Below are positions 49,079 to 63,827 of a DNA stretch of 64,000 nucleotides, one piece after another; the stretch's first letter is position 1; the number at the start of each line of letters is the position of its first letter. A program made the translations under genes and the position numbers. A model generated the notes under the pieces. It was not told where the DNA came from. It searched no databases and saw only the letters and a program-made list of their open reading frames with translations. This DNA comes from Tillus elongatus (lineage: Eukaryota; Arthropoda; Insecta; Coleoptera; Cleridae). The stretch spans positions 96,699,476-96,763,475 of the forward strand of contig OZ023262.1 of assembly GCA_964006375.1 (NCBI GenBank), in the 5' to 3' direction.

Positions 49079-49592
49079 GTCATAACATGGTCAAGATCCA
49101 GACAGATTATGATCTTACGCCTAGTGAGCTGGCGAATTGTTAGTAGAACAGAAACAGTAAACAAACCCAATAAACAAAGAAGAAGAAGAGGAAGAATAGA
49201 ATAGAATATAGAATATGAACATGAATAGAAATAGAATAACCTTTATAGTAATGTAAATAAAATTTAAACGGAAAGATGTTTATACATTAAATTAATATTA
49301 GAAATATGTAATAGTTTCAAACATTACATTAGAAAACACTTCTTTTTGCGGGAAATGATTTGTAAGTTTGAAATACATTAAAAAACACTTTTCAACTCAA
49401 ACCGAAGGATTTTCTAAAGGTGTTTTCCTTACCTGGTGTAGAAGGATTATGGTTTGGTAAAAAAACTTGGTGGAACTTCAAACAAAAGTTATAATTATTG
49501 ACTTTAATTAAATTATAAGGTAAATGTGCACTTGAAGCACCCTAGTTCATTTACATTCATCTGCCCATCTCTAAAAGCATATTACTAGCAAG
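49079..49592. other. Upstream region of the ankyrin gene
   Basis: AT-rich with no repeat recognised. Any promoter of the ankyrin/SOCS-like gene should lie here, but no TATA box with a matching initiator stands out. The ATG context is AGCAAGATG, with A at -3, favourable for insect translation. Confidence 0.4.
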
Positions 49593-50783
49593 ATGTGTTC
49601 AAGGTATCCTCTTCACTGTGCAATAAAAGAGGATAAATTAAATGTAGCGTTGCAACTGATAGAACAAGAAGTGGATATCAATGAAATCGACGAAAATGGT
49701 GACACACCACTTATTGCAGCAATTAAAATTGGATCCTTTGAAGCAGTATGTATGTTACTAGTTTACGGAGCTGACAGTTCAAAATCATCTGCTACAAATA
49801 GATCACCTTTCATGTACTCCATAATTAAGAAACACTACGACATGCAGGAGCAACTTTTTGGATATGAAACTGATTTTAATCAAGAAAGTAACCTACTTCA
49901 TGCAGCTGTTACATATAAATCACCTTATGTAGTGCATATAGCAGAAAATTATATAGACGAACCTAGTGCTGAAGGGGCTCTAATCATGTGTTTGGTTCAT
50001 CGTCAAATTAATTTATTTAAACGGTTATGGGACATTGGATACCAAAAGGATTTTATTATTTCATTATTTTCATTGATCTGGTTAAAATCCATTAATGACA
50101 GGGAGTTTGAAGTATCCAACTATATGTTGGAAAGTCATGGTATTCATAAATATGTTGATAAGATTGTAACAATGGACATTTCAGATGTTTTGAATATGGC
50201 AGATGCTAATCTGCTGTCATTAGATGATATGGAAAAAGTGATATACTGTCTGTTATGCAATGGATGGGTGGTAGAGCAGAAGGTTTTAAATTACATTTTT
50301 ATGAAGTTTGGATATTGTAATATGTTTAAAGTGTTGTTACATATGGATATTGAAATCAATGAAGATATAAGATGCAATGCCACATCATTTTTGCCATACC
50401 TGATTTACTACTTGAAACCATGTTTAAGTGTTAAACAGATACTACGTGAACTATTTTCTAATTTTTTGGAACTTGTGTCGCCTTCTGATGAAGTTACATC
50501 AACAGTTAAAACTCTAACTAGATATTCTACATTAGTTGATTTTTTCCAAAAATTTTTGGTTTATGCAAGTGTGAAGAATGTAGTACTAGATGCAGAGTTC
50601 CATGAAAAATTAAATCGCAAAGTACCAAGTTTACTAGAGCTGAGCCGAGATCAAGTAAGATATGCAATTTGTTCCAAGTACAGTATAACAACATCAAGAC
50701 ACTTTTATACTTACTTAAACGGTATTTATATTCCTGGGAGAATCAAAGAGATCATTGCTTTTGAAGTTCCTATATACTTGTAA
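49593..50783 (+). CDS. Ankyrin-repeat protein with SOCS-box-like C-terminus
   Basis: An intact single-exon frame of 396 codons. Residues 5-34 ([20 protein letters not shown]), 36-66 ([27 protein letters not shown]) and 69-98 are ankyrin repeats, and 99-150 holds weaker ones ([20 protein letters not shown]). A long alpha-helical middle is unassigned. The last roughly 54 residues look like a SOCS box: [15 protein letters not shown] resembles a BC box, with Ser at the usual Cys, and [15 protein letters not shown] a degenerate Cul5 box. Ankyrin plus SOCS box is the layout of ASB proteins, substrate adaptors of cullin-5 ubiquitin ligases; here that role is inference. No introns; the stop lies 18 bp before a (TA)n array. 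It could be a retrocopy or a fast-evolving insect gene. Confidence 0.85.
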   Translation: MCSRYPLHCAIKEDKLNVALQLIEQEVDINEIDENGDTPLIAAIKIGSFEAVCMLLVYGADSSKSSATNRSPFMYSIIKKHYDMQEQLFGYETDFNQESNLLHAAVTYKSPYVVHIAENYIDEPSAEGALIMCLVHRQINLFKRLWDIGYQKDFIISLFSLIWLKSINDREFEVSNYMLESHGIHKYVDKIVTMDISDVLNMADANLLSLDDMEKVIYCLLCNGWVVEQKVLNYIFMKFGYCNMFKVLLHMDIEINEDIRCNATSFLPYLIYYLKPCLSVKQILRELFSNFLELVSPSDEVTSTVKTLTRYSTLVDFFQKFLVYASVKNVVLDAEFHEKLNRKVPSLLELSRDQVRYAICSKYSITTSRHFYTYLNGIYIPGRIKEIIAFEVPIYL

Positions 50784-50798
50784 AAACTTCTCTTTTCA

Positions 50799-50907
<109 letters not shown>

Positions 50908-50975
50908 TTGTGGGATAGTTTACAAAAACTATATAAGTATTTTTAGTAATTATATAACCATTTCAATTTCATACA

Positions 50976-51043
<68 letters not shown>

Positions 51044-51050
51044 GTGTATA

Positions 51051-53108
51051 CAGGTTAGTTTAAAGTATGGAAACATCTGAATATCTCACAAACGGAAAAC
51101 GAAGAAAAAAAATTTTTACACATGTAGCAAGGTTGCCATAGGTGCATATTTTTATGTTATGACAAAACATACAGGGTGGTCCTGAAAAGCTTATTGGTTG
51201 CAATGATTGATTTTTTTAAATGGAACACTGTATATTACCATTTTATGAATCCTTTCAACCTCTAGATTAACTTTGTCATAAGGTACCCTATGCCCAAATT
51301 CTATGATTATGCAGATATCTGCACTTTAATTATGGCATTACATGTGTTGATAAAACTAAGAGTAACACATAAATATCTTATGCACAGAAAACAACAAATA
51401 AAAATCTTTTCACAAATATTGTAGGCTTGCTGTTGCAGCGTCTTTTCAAGGTTACCCAAAATATACAGGCTTGTCCTGAAAAGCGTGGTGGTTGCAATGG
51501 TTGATTTTTTAAATGGAACATCTTGTATATTATATGAATTTATGAATCCTTTCGAACTCTAGATTAACTTTGTTAGAAGGTACCCTATGCCCAAATTCTA
51601 TAATTATGCAGATATCGACAATTACATAATAAGTACTTATTCTCACAAAGCTAGCTATGCTTTGTAAATAAATATTAGTGAACTGTCAAAATTTAGTTAA
51701 TGTCAATCCCTTTATAAAATGGCATATCTTAGTGATACAGAACACATACAAATTCTAATTTTACGAGGCTTTGGCGGCAAGGAAAGAATGTAAGAAGAAG
51801 TTACACGCATATTTAATGAATTTAATCCTCAACACGTTATTAACCGATCAACCGTTTCTAAACTATCAAGAGATATAGAGAGACTGGAAATGTTAAAAAT
51901 TGTCCTAAACCTGGCAGGACGAAAACTGCTACAGAAGATGAAACAAAACTAAATGTGCTACTCCAAGTTGAGGAAAATCCTCAAATACCTTCAAACCAGT
52001 TGGCGCTAGACAACAATATCACTCAGACGTCCGTGATAAGAATTCTAAAGTCAGAAAAAATGAAACCTTATAAAATTCACTACAATCGAGAACTTACAGA
52101 AGATGGCTGAGACTGCAGATTGCAGTTTTGTGAAATAGTTGAAGAAAAAAAAATCATTTTGAAAAAAAAAAAGTATTTTCTGATGAGGCAACATTTTGCC
52201 TCAACTGAGAAGCAATAGACATAATTGACGGATTTGGTGTAGACACAATCCCCGTTCGATGAGTGAGAGACACACGCAGTGGCCGCAGAAAATAAATGTT
52301 CGGGCGGGAATTATTAATTACACATAATCAGACCCTTTTTTATAGAAGGTAATTTAAATGGTGACAGATAAGTGAACCTGTTAAGAAATAATATTCTGCT
52401 AGCTAAAGCAGCCATATTTCCCAATTCAAGGAATCCCATGTTACCTTCTGATGACATATGGTATGAACAAGATGGTGCTTCCTCTCATTGCACAATTTTG
52501 TCAAAGACTTGGATACTGTCAAATCGTAAATGGTTTGCACTTTGAACGTTTACTTTCGAATTTGTTTGGTTATTTTTCTTTATTTCTTTAAATGTTGATT
52601 ATTTTTATTAGTAGGATTCAAGTTGTAATACTAGAATAAACATTTTGAGGCTTACTGGCTACCCTTTTCATTACCACCTTGTGTATTTTATATTTCTGTG
52701 GCAACCCTACAATACCTGAGACAAAATTTTTTTGTTTTTGTTTTCCATGCATAAGATTTATATGTGTTACTATTAGTTTTATCAATACATGTAATGCAAT
52801 AATTAAAGGGCCGATATCTGTGTAACGATATAATTTGGGAAGAGGGTATCTTATAACAAAGTTAATCTAGAGTTCGAAAGGATTCATAAAATGATATAAT
52901 ATTTGTTGTTTTCCGTGCATAAGATTTATATGTGTTATTTAAAAAATCAATCAATGCAACCACTACGCTTTTCAGGACTACCCTGTATGTTTTGTCGTAA
53001 CGTGAAAATATGCACCTACGGCAACCTTGCAACATGTGTCAACATCTCGTTTTTATCGTTTTCCGTTTGTGAGATATTCAGATGTTTCCGTACTTTAAGC
53101 TAACCCTG
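51051..53108 (+). mobile_element. Tc1/mariner-superfamily element with long inverted repeats, TA target
   Basis: The ends CAGGTTAGTTTAAAGTATGG at 51051 and CCGTACTTTAAGCTAACCCT, then G, at 53108 are flanked by TA (51049-51050 and 53109-53110). Inverted similarity continues inward for about 290 bp (GAAACATCTGAATATCTCAC, GCAAGGTTGCC, CAGGGTGGTCCTGAAAAGC). The left arm also contains a second, direct copy of the inner part (51180-51340 versus 51476-51616). It encodes a broken transposase. It inserted into a (TA)n tract, consistent with TA target choice. Confidence 0.87.
51720..52545 (+). pseudogene. Mariner-like transposase relic of the long-TIR element
   Basis: MAYLSDTEHIQILILRGFGG starts the usual helix-turn-helix region. 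Pieces continue as FNEFNPQHVINRSTVSKL, GRTKTATEDETKLNVLLQVE, ENPQIPSNQLALDNNITQTS and VIRILKSEKMKPYKIHYNRE. KYFSDEATFCLN at about 52170 is the first catalytic Asp segment, and PSDDIWYEQDGASSHCT at about 52450 the second. The region between is shortened, and the RSPDL segment with the third catalytic residue is not found. Several stops and frameshifts. Same broad transposase type as the relic at 12428-13144. Confidence 0.83.
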
Positions 53109-53120
53109 TATGTTTATAGT

Positions 53121-53216
<96 letters not shown>

Positions 53217-54750
53217 GTGAGCGGGGTACATTCAACAAGAAATATAGTCACAGTTTCATTATGTATGAAATTGAAATGGTTATATAATTACTAAAAATAC
53301 TCATATAGTTTTTGTAAACTATCTCTCAAGTTTCAAGTTTTTGCTATCCGTTTTGTCATGTTAGCAAATTGTTTGCATGACTTTTAACTTTAATTTTTAA
53401 ATTTAACGAATCTACCACACTGGTGGGATGCTTTCATCATAAGCATGGGGTACTTCAGTCACTAATGATAACTATCTACAAGTTGTAATAGGTTTTTATT
53501 TCACAATCATATTGCTGAAATTAGAATTAAAAGTAAATATTGAGACAGTTCAGGCTGTTCCAGCATGTGAGTGAAGTCAACCTCAAGTATGTCACCAACA
53601 TCTGGGTATAAAAACATCTGTCTATTACCTCTTCTTGTCATGAATTTTATGGTGAACGAAGGTAAGTTTGCTTGCTCCACTCGGCCTGTGTAGTGAATTA
53701 CACCAGTCTTTGTACTAAACTTGATGAGCACAGATGAAGTTTCCAGGACCTCCAAGTTGTCACTGCTAAGTAAGTCAACTTCATCCAGTAAAGCATTAGA
53801 ACAGCTGGATGAATTGCTTTCCCGCTCTGCCTGTCTTTTTCTTAAGGACTTGTTATTTTTCCTGAATTGTTGTTTTTTACTTCTTGTTTTCTTTCTTTTT
53901 TCAATTCTATATTTTCTCTTATCTTCAATTCAAGTGTGTCTGTATAAACAGTACATTTTGATTTCCTCTTCCTACTTCTTCGCTTTGTAATATCTGCTTT
54001 GGGGTATGGAAATAGTTTTTCTAAATTAGAGCTTCCAAAATTGTTGCAAGTATTTGAAGGTTGGTGTTATTCTCTAGTAATTCGGATTCGTTGAACATCC
54101 CAAGTGAATTACTGGTTGGTGGTAAAAGGTTCAGTTCTGGGAAATTTAAGGAATTGGCTTATCCTGTGCATTATGAAGAGGTATGTCAATTACACTGCTG
54201 GCCTCAAAATCTGCATCCTTAAAAATGAACCTATCCACTGGTCATTGTTTTTCTAAAGGCGCACATAATATTATTTAAAGAAAAGACGTTGACATATGCT
54301 TTATTGGCCAGATACCCAATGTTTCTAATTGTATTGGGACCTCCTGGATGTGCCAACATCCAGTTGTTGAAAACTGTTGATAGGTTAGCTTTAAAGGGGG
54401 AATAAATTCCCAGATCCAAAGGTTGAACCCTATGTGTAGTATGAGATGGAAAACAGGTCTCATAACTGTAGTGATTACAGATTAGTCAAGGTTCCAAATT
54501 TGTACAACCCTAATTTTATACTTTTCCGAGACAGAGATATTTGGTGAAGAAATCATCAACAACAAGGTTATTACATGCCATGGAGTGGTTAAGACTTGTG
54601 TTTCCTGCTTTTCTAAGTGATAAGCCGGCCTAATTCAAATATGGACCTGCAATATTATCATCCTCCCAGTTTTTGGGGGAGTGAAGGTATGGGTAAGGAC
54701 TTAGAAAACTCATATGCAATCTTCCTTATCTGCATATATGACAGGCCATA

Positions 54751-56383
<1,633 letters not shown>

Positions 56384-56392
56384 CACACTACC

Positions 56393-57000
56393 AGAGTTAT
56401 GATAGACAGATACCTTAGATGGAATATTCATATTGATTATGTGGTGAAAAAGGTATGAGGTGTGATGTACAGAATTAAATATATGCGTGACATTTTAGAT
56501 ATACCACAACTCAATATACTTTACCCTGCCTTAGTTGAGAGCCATCTAGATTTCGGAATTATAGGGTGGGGAGGTAAAGCAAACTCGATTGATCTTGTGG
56601 TAATCCAAAGAAGAATCTTAAATATTATCTTAAACAAGCATAATATGTATCCAAGTAATCAAGTGTACTAAGAGGCTGGCATATTGGATGTAAGACGGTT
56701 ATTTTTTAAATCAGCAGTGATTAAACAAATCAGGAATAGGTTGGGTATGTCACCTGTGAGGCACGTTTATGAAACACGACATGGAATTGTGGCATACAGA
56801 ATAGTGTTTGCTAAAAAGAACATTAGCCAAAGAATTTATGCTTACCTGGAACCAAGAATATGTAATCTTCTTCCTATTGCATTGCAATATCGTAAATTTT
56901 AAAAAACTTTTGAAAAAGTATTTGCTAGATTATCCGAGGACTCACATATATGGTATTATCGACGGAAAAAACTCCCAGTCCTATCCTTACGTGTTGTAAT
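56393..57000 (+). pseudogene. Non-LTR RT C-terminal fragment (CR1/L2/Daphne-like), copy A
   Basis: DRYLRWNIHIDYVVKKV and MYRIKYMRDILDIPQLNILY then YPALVESHLDFGIIGWGG represent the region after the YADD box. IQRRILNIILNKH, RHVYETRHGIVAYRI and AYLEPRICNLLPIALQYRKF represent the C-terminus. Stops at about 56458 and 56669 and a frameshift near 56900. The following UTR contains an (ATT)n run at 57283-57325. Catalytic motifs are missing. Resembles but is not identical to the fragment at 5664. Confidence 0.8.
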
Positions 57001-57274
57001 AGAGTGGAGCATTTATAAAGGTATCTAGATGTGATTTTTTGTCTTGCTGTTACTATAAACTGTGATAGATGTCATTATATGTTTTATATGTGTTTATTGG
57101 AGTAATTTTAGGCATCGTAATACGATTAATATTTGTAAGATGTGTGTATTTTTGTATATTTTTCTGTTTGTATACTCGCACACGAGTCCTTGACTCCAAC
57201 GAAGTGAATATTTATTTGCAATTTTGCACCTTACTGTTAATATTATTATTGTTTTACCGATTAGAAAAAGAATT

Positions 57275-57325
<51 letters not shown>

Positions 57326-58282
57326 TATGTATGTCCATGCAGTTATTTCACCATTGAGGTTAATCTTATTGGTTTATTCTTTAAACTTTCCCTGTTCCTT
57401 TCCATCGTTTAGTTTGTGCACATTCAATTTTCTACTGTTTTGTTGGGTACTGTTTTGGGTTGGCAGATTATAATAGTTATATGTGATTAAAATAAATTAT
57501 TACTATTATGAAATATTTGCTTTTTGATAGATATAGAAAAGATTAAATGTGATTAATGTAAAAAAAAATGTAATTGTATCTACCATAGATCACTTATACT
57601 GACCATGTATTTTTCAAAATTTCTCTTTGTTGTTGAGCACCATTACTTTTCTTGTTGTTATATGTTATGTATATCAATCTATCAATGTACACTGTTGTTG
57701 ATCAATAAGGTCTTCCCCGGCTAGCCACTTTGTTTTACTCTATTTTAAATTATTAATTTTGAAATTATTTTTTTCTTTATCCAAGCATGAAAATCTAGAT
57801 CTCAAGATGTGTGCTTCAGTTTAGCGAATAGGTAGTTAATAAATTTAAATGCAATTGGTAAACTGATCTTTTTTTAATTTTGGAAATTTTATTTCCTATT
57901 ATTATTATTGTTATTTATGATTGCTTTTCTGTTATTTTTGTTTAATTTCACTTTGAACACCAGAAAATAAGTATCTAAAATTATTTAAAGAATTAGTCAA
58001 TAACAATAACAAACATTTACAATTTTAATTGATCCATTATCACCCAACAATTATAATCTTTTACATATAAATCTTACTTAAGTGATCACCTTTCTACAAG
58101 CTATACATAATCAAAATCATTTGTAATTACCCTATATATAAAAGACTGAAAGACTGAGGCTGGACACTGTAGTTGGAAACTGAAACAAAAAGCAGAATCA
58201 ACCACAAAAATAATAACGGAGAGTTTAGCGCATAACTCTCTGTTATTATTTTTGTGGTTTTTGTGGGTGATTCTGCTTTTTG
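56860..58282 (+). repeat. Dispersed repeat copy A: retrotransposon 3' region ending in a hairpin
   Basis: From the last codons of the RT fragment through the (ATT)n run, AGCACCATTACTTTTCTTGT, CTTCCCCGGCTAGCCA and AAGTGATCACCTTTCTACAA, this matches 61865-63628 in order. It ends with a hairpin of about 40-bp arms at 58187-58280 (AAAAAGCAGAATCA...TGATTCTGCTTTTT around AGTTTAGCGCATAACT). Confidence 0.85.
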
Positions 58283-58285
58283 TTT

Positions 58286-58289
<4 letters not shown>

Positions 58290-58381
<92 letters not shown>
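58290..58381. repeat. (TA)n microsatellite
   Basis: About 46 TA units at the 3' edge of the minus-strand retrotransposon; it may be that element's tail. Confidence 0.97.
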
Positions 58382-58384
<3 letters not shown>

Positions 58385-58604
58385 CCTTAACATTACACTA
58401 ATGTATTCAAATGTTGACCTCCATTGACTTCATTGCTCCGCTTGTATAGGTTCTATATATGTGTAGACCATCAGCACCCCTTGTATTATATTGGTGAATG
58501 TCTCTGTTAAAAACCATAAATGAATCAAAATAGGCTGGCAATAGATTCTTTGCAAGTTTAAAAACAAATATCATCGTTAAATAGTACAGTTTATCTGCAA
58601 CGCA

Positions 58605-61026
58605 TTGTCAGTTCAAAGTCACTAGCATCAATTTTATAGGTGTATATCTGCTCACTTTTAAGACAATTCGCATTCCACGATTCTGCAGTTTCTGTAACAC
58701 ATTCAGAGAGTTCAGATCCATCACGTGAAGCAAGGTAGCACAGTAACCAAAATGAGGTTGTAACAGTGTGCGATACACCGTGATACTAGCATACACTGAC
58801 AAATTGTGACTGAGTCTGCTGAACAAAAATAATTTTTTCCTTATTTTCTTGCTTATGTACTCAGAGTGACTTTTAAAGCTAAGTGCCTCTCCAAAACAAA
58901 ACCCAAATATTTCATTTCTTTTACAAATTCTATTGTCTTGTTTTCAATCATCAAAGTTACATTATTACAATCTATCATCTTCAGCCTATACTTACTACCC
59001 AATAACATAGCTTTTGTTTTGTCCGCATTCAACGCCAGTCTGTTCACATCGAGTATGCAGCAAACCTATCAAGAACTTCATTCATCCTTGTAACCATATT
59101 TGCAACATTGTCTCCAGTACAGGCAATCAATGTGTCGTCAGCAAACAAACTTATATATTCAAAATCTCCACTGAAATTAATATAATCCATGTAAATGATA
59201 AAAAGTAGGGGTCCGAGTATACTCCCCTGAGGAACTACAGTGCAGGACACCACCTCATCTGATATTTCTTTCTCTAATCTGGTCCTCTGTGTCCTGCCCG
59301 TCAAGTATTGCCTCAGCCATCCTAACACATTTCCACCAATACCATAATATGCCAGCTTCCGCAGAAGAATATCCCTGTCGATTGTTTCGAAAGCTCTCTT
59401 AAGATCAACAAACACAGCTAGTACATATTTCCCTTGATCTATTGCTTCCTTCCACTTAGAAATCGTCAGCTGCAAAGCAGTCTCGCAAGAATGATGCTTT
59501 CTAAACCCAGACTGATAACCAGCAAACAGTTTGTTTTTCTGAAAATAATCCATTAACTGACAATATACAAAATGTCCCAATAGCTTCTCAACACTCAGCA
59601 GAGTATTCACAGGGCGAACATCTTTCTCTCCCTTTGGAATTGGTATAATTGTACTGCACCTAAAGGCCCCCGGAAAAGCACCATATTTAAGGGAGACATT
59701 AATAAAATTCAAAATTACATGACCAATCACTCCAAAGGTTACTCTCAAAAACTCCGTGCTGAGGATTTCTGTGATGCTACCTTTTTTCATCATGTTTACA
59801 TATTTATTCAGCTCAGCCAGGGTCACAGGCTCAAAGTCAACAAAAGAACATGCAACCAAGGGATAACCCTCATGAGACCAAGGACAACCCACTGGAATTG
59901 AATCTACAATCACATCAATACTATTTACAACATATACATTGAATTTTGCACATGCCTCCTTTCTCGTTGCTGCAAAAGGAACCCTACCATCACAGCCGAA
60001 GTTGAAATCCAGAAAGTTCACCGCATTACCTTTAGCTTTGTACAGGGTTTTTAGTGTTTTCCACATGTCCTTCGAATTACCTCTATTTGAGTCAATTTTC
60101 CTTTCAAAATATTTCCTTTTTTTATCCTTTAGCAGATTTACAAACTCGTTCCTATACAACTTGTATACAGTCCACCAATGCTCACGTGTATCTTCCACAG
60201 ATGTCTTAAAAATTTTATAAGCGCAGTCCCTCTCTTTTGCTTTACGCTTAAGCTCTTGATCATACCAATGAACCTGTTTATTAGCAACCCTATATGTAAC
60301 AAGAGGAGCAAATCTGTCTTAAACTATCCTACATCTATCTACAATATCCTTAAAAATAACATCTACATCTATGCTGTCGAAATTCCACAAATTATCAATC
60401 AACTCTAAACATATATTACGGACAGAGTCATAATTCATCCTTCTGGTTACAATTTCTGTATGATCACACTCCACTCTTGAAACCGAAGCAAAGTTTAAAC
60501 TAACAATGGAATGACCAGTAATTTTTGGCACATGGTGTACATTCACAGAAATATCTTTACTATTTGTATAGTCTACTAAAGTACAGCTTCTATCCGTACA
60601 TCTAGTTGCCTCATTCACTAGTTCTATACCAAATGTTTGGATGACATCATTGAACCTATTACTGTAGAAAGAATTACAATCCAAATTAACATCACCAACC
60701 AACATACACCTTGTACTTCCAGCAAAATGAGACTCACACCAGTCCTCAAATGCGTCTATGAACACCGGATGGCTAGAAATTGGAGAGTGATAAACTACCC
60801 CCATATTCCATTTTGTATTGTGTACTTTGATTTCGAGAAACTGACACCAGTAGTTTCCATCCAACACATATTTCTGTTTCACTTTAAACTCTATACCCTG
60901 TCTCACATGCACCAACACTCCTCCTGTGTGTCGACTTGCAGAATCACACCTGACCACACTGTAGTGATGCACTTGGAGCTCAAAATCTTCCACATCACTA
61001 GTACATCTAGCTTGCATCAGGAACAT
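58605..61026 (-). pseudogene. Retrotransposon ORF2 (EEP endonuclease and RT), nearly intact RT
   Basis: Endonuclease: VEDFELQVHHYSVVRCDSAS, TGGVLVHVRQ, RCMLVGDVNLDCNSF and CTLVDYTNSK. In ITGHSIVSLNF the catalytic SDH/TDH Asp has become Gly. About 60 residues of the endonuclease N-terminus are missing. A frameshift near 60320 leads to a 384-codon open frame (60198-59044) with ILSTEFLRVT, PIPKGEKDVRPVNTL, FAGYQSGFRKHHSCETAL, AVFVDLKRAFETIDRDIL, VVPQGSILGPLLFIIYMDYI and the LFADDT catalytic box. The thumb is in shifted frames (LNADKTKAMLLGSKYRLKM, KEMKYLGFVLERHL, VYRTLLQPHFGYCA). RT catalytic residues are intact. Confidence 0.88.
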
Positions 61027-61752
61027 TCACTCGTTTTTTGACATTACCCTTGCATCAACAATGGTAGGTACATTGTTATAAAATTTGATTTTCTTATTTT
61101 CACCCTTATCATTCAGTTCCCTGACCCTTGCTTTAATTGATCTAAAAAATTCCTGCTGCATCTTTGTCTGATCCGAATACACCCTCACATCCGGTGTATC
61201 AATTAATGACCTTTGACATTGCTACCTTTATAGGTCTAATCTTATTTTCTGTGAACTTTCCCAATCGAAAAACCCTATAATCTCTCCCAACTCCATCCAC
61301 CCTTTTAAATATCTCTCCTATGACATCCTTATCCTCACTTTTTCTCTCCAAACCAGACTTCTTCAGAGATTCCCTAACACCAACAACGATCAAGTTTGGA
61401 GCCCTCTTCTGCCTTTCGCAAATTTCCACAAGAAGCAACTCATCATTAACACTCCCGTTGATTGTATATCACCCCTGTCAGAATTATTAAATTCGTTTTT
61501 CAGTTCATTCATTTGTGTTTGCAGTGTGTCAATTTTATTCAGCAATGTGGGTATTATCTTAAAACCCTTTTCACAGTATCAACACAAAAACAGTAGTTTA
61601 CGTTTCTTCATTTGTATACAACGAATTTCTGTAGCCGTTAATTCAGTACACTCCTCACAAAAAGGCATATCACAGCTATCACATTTATATGTCCTGGCTA
61701 CAGTATCACATTTACTGCAGCTTTTTTCTGCACTTATCATTTCCTCAGTCAT
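61027..61752 (-). pseudogene. Retrotransposon ORF1 (PHD-like zinc cluster, esterase-free type)
   Basis: Starts at MTEEMISAEKSCSKCDTVAR with CSKC...CDSC...CEEC...C, a PHD/RING-like Cys cluster, interrupted by a TGA in FLC-stop-YC near 61590. A coiled-coil-like LLNKIDTLQTQMNELKNEFN follows. After a frameshift near 61445 comes VEICERQKRAPNLIVVGVRE, the typical ORF1 core. Its end is RVYSDQTKMQQEFFRSIKAR with KIKFYNNVPTIVDARVMSKN before the stop near 61030. Such ORF1 proteins coat the RNA in retrotransposon particles. Confidence 0.8.
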
Positions 61753-61864
61753 CTCTAGTGTTTTTTACCTGGACGTTTATCTGTACAGAATATAATTTTA
61801 TTTAATATAATTTAATATAATTTATCACTCAATACTCTTTCCCATTTAAAGTTTCAGGAGTGAA

Positions 61865-63621
<1,757 letters not shown>

Positions 63622-63628
<7 letters not shown>

Positions 63629-63750
63629 TTTTCTTGAAAAAATTCACTAATGAGGAGATCCCAACTTTTGAATTTTGAACAAATTTCTTCAAATGAGCGC
63701 TATTTAGGACCCCTGGAACCCAAATCCGAGGTCGATTTCAGACTTTATAT

Positions 63751-63827
<77 letters not shown>

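Larger units (their letters stand above)
58395..61752 (-). mobile_element. CR1/L2/Daphne-like non-LTR retrotransposon with ORF1 and ORF2
   Basis: A long minus-strand element keeping both ORFs in order: ORF1 (zinc cluster, coiled coil, RNA-binding-like domain) followed by ORF2 (EEP endonuclease, RT). It is bounded downstream by a TA array. It lacks the beginning of the endonuclease domain, so there is an internal deletion at the ORF1/ORF2 junction. No target duplication was recognised. Confidence 0.8.

Noticed and set aside
57069..57473. 134-codon hydrophobic frame, and its parallel at 62259-62771
   Set aside because: It lies in the T-rich retrotransposon 3' UTR with (ATT)n giving a leucine/isoleucine run; the frame is not conserved between the two repeat copies.
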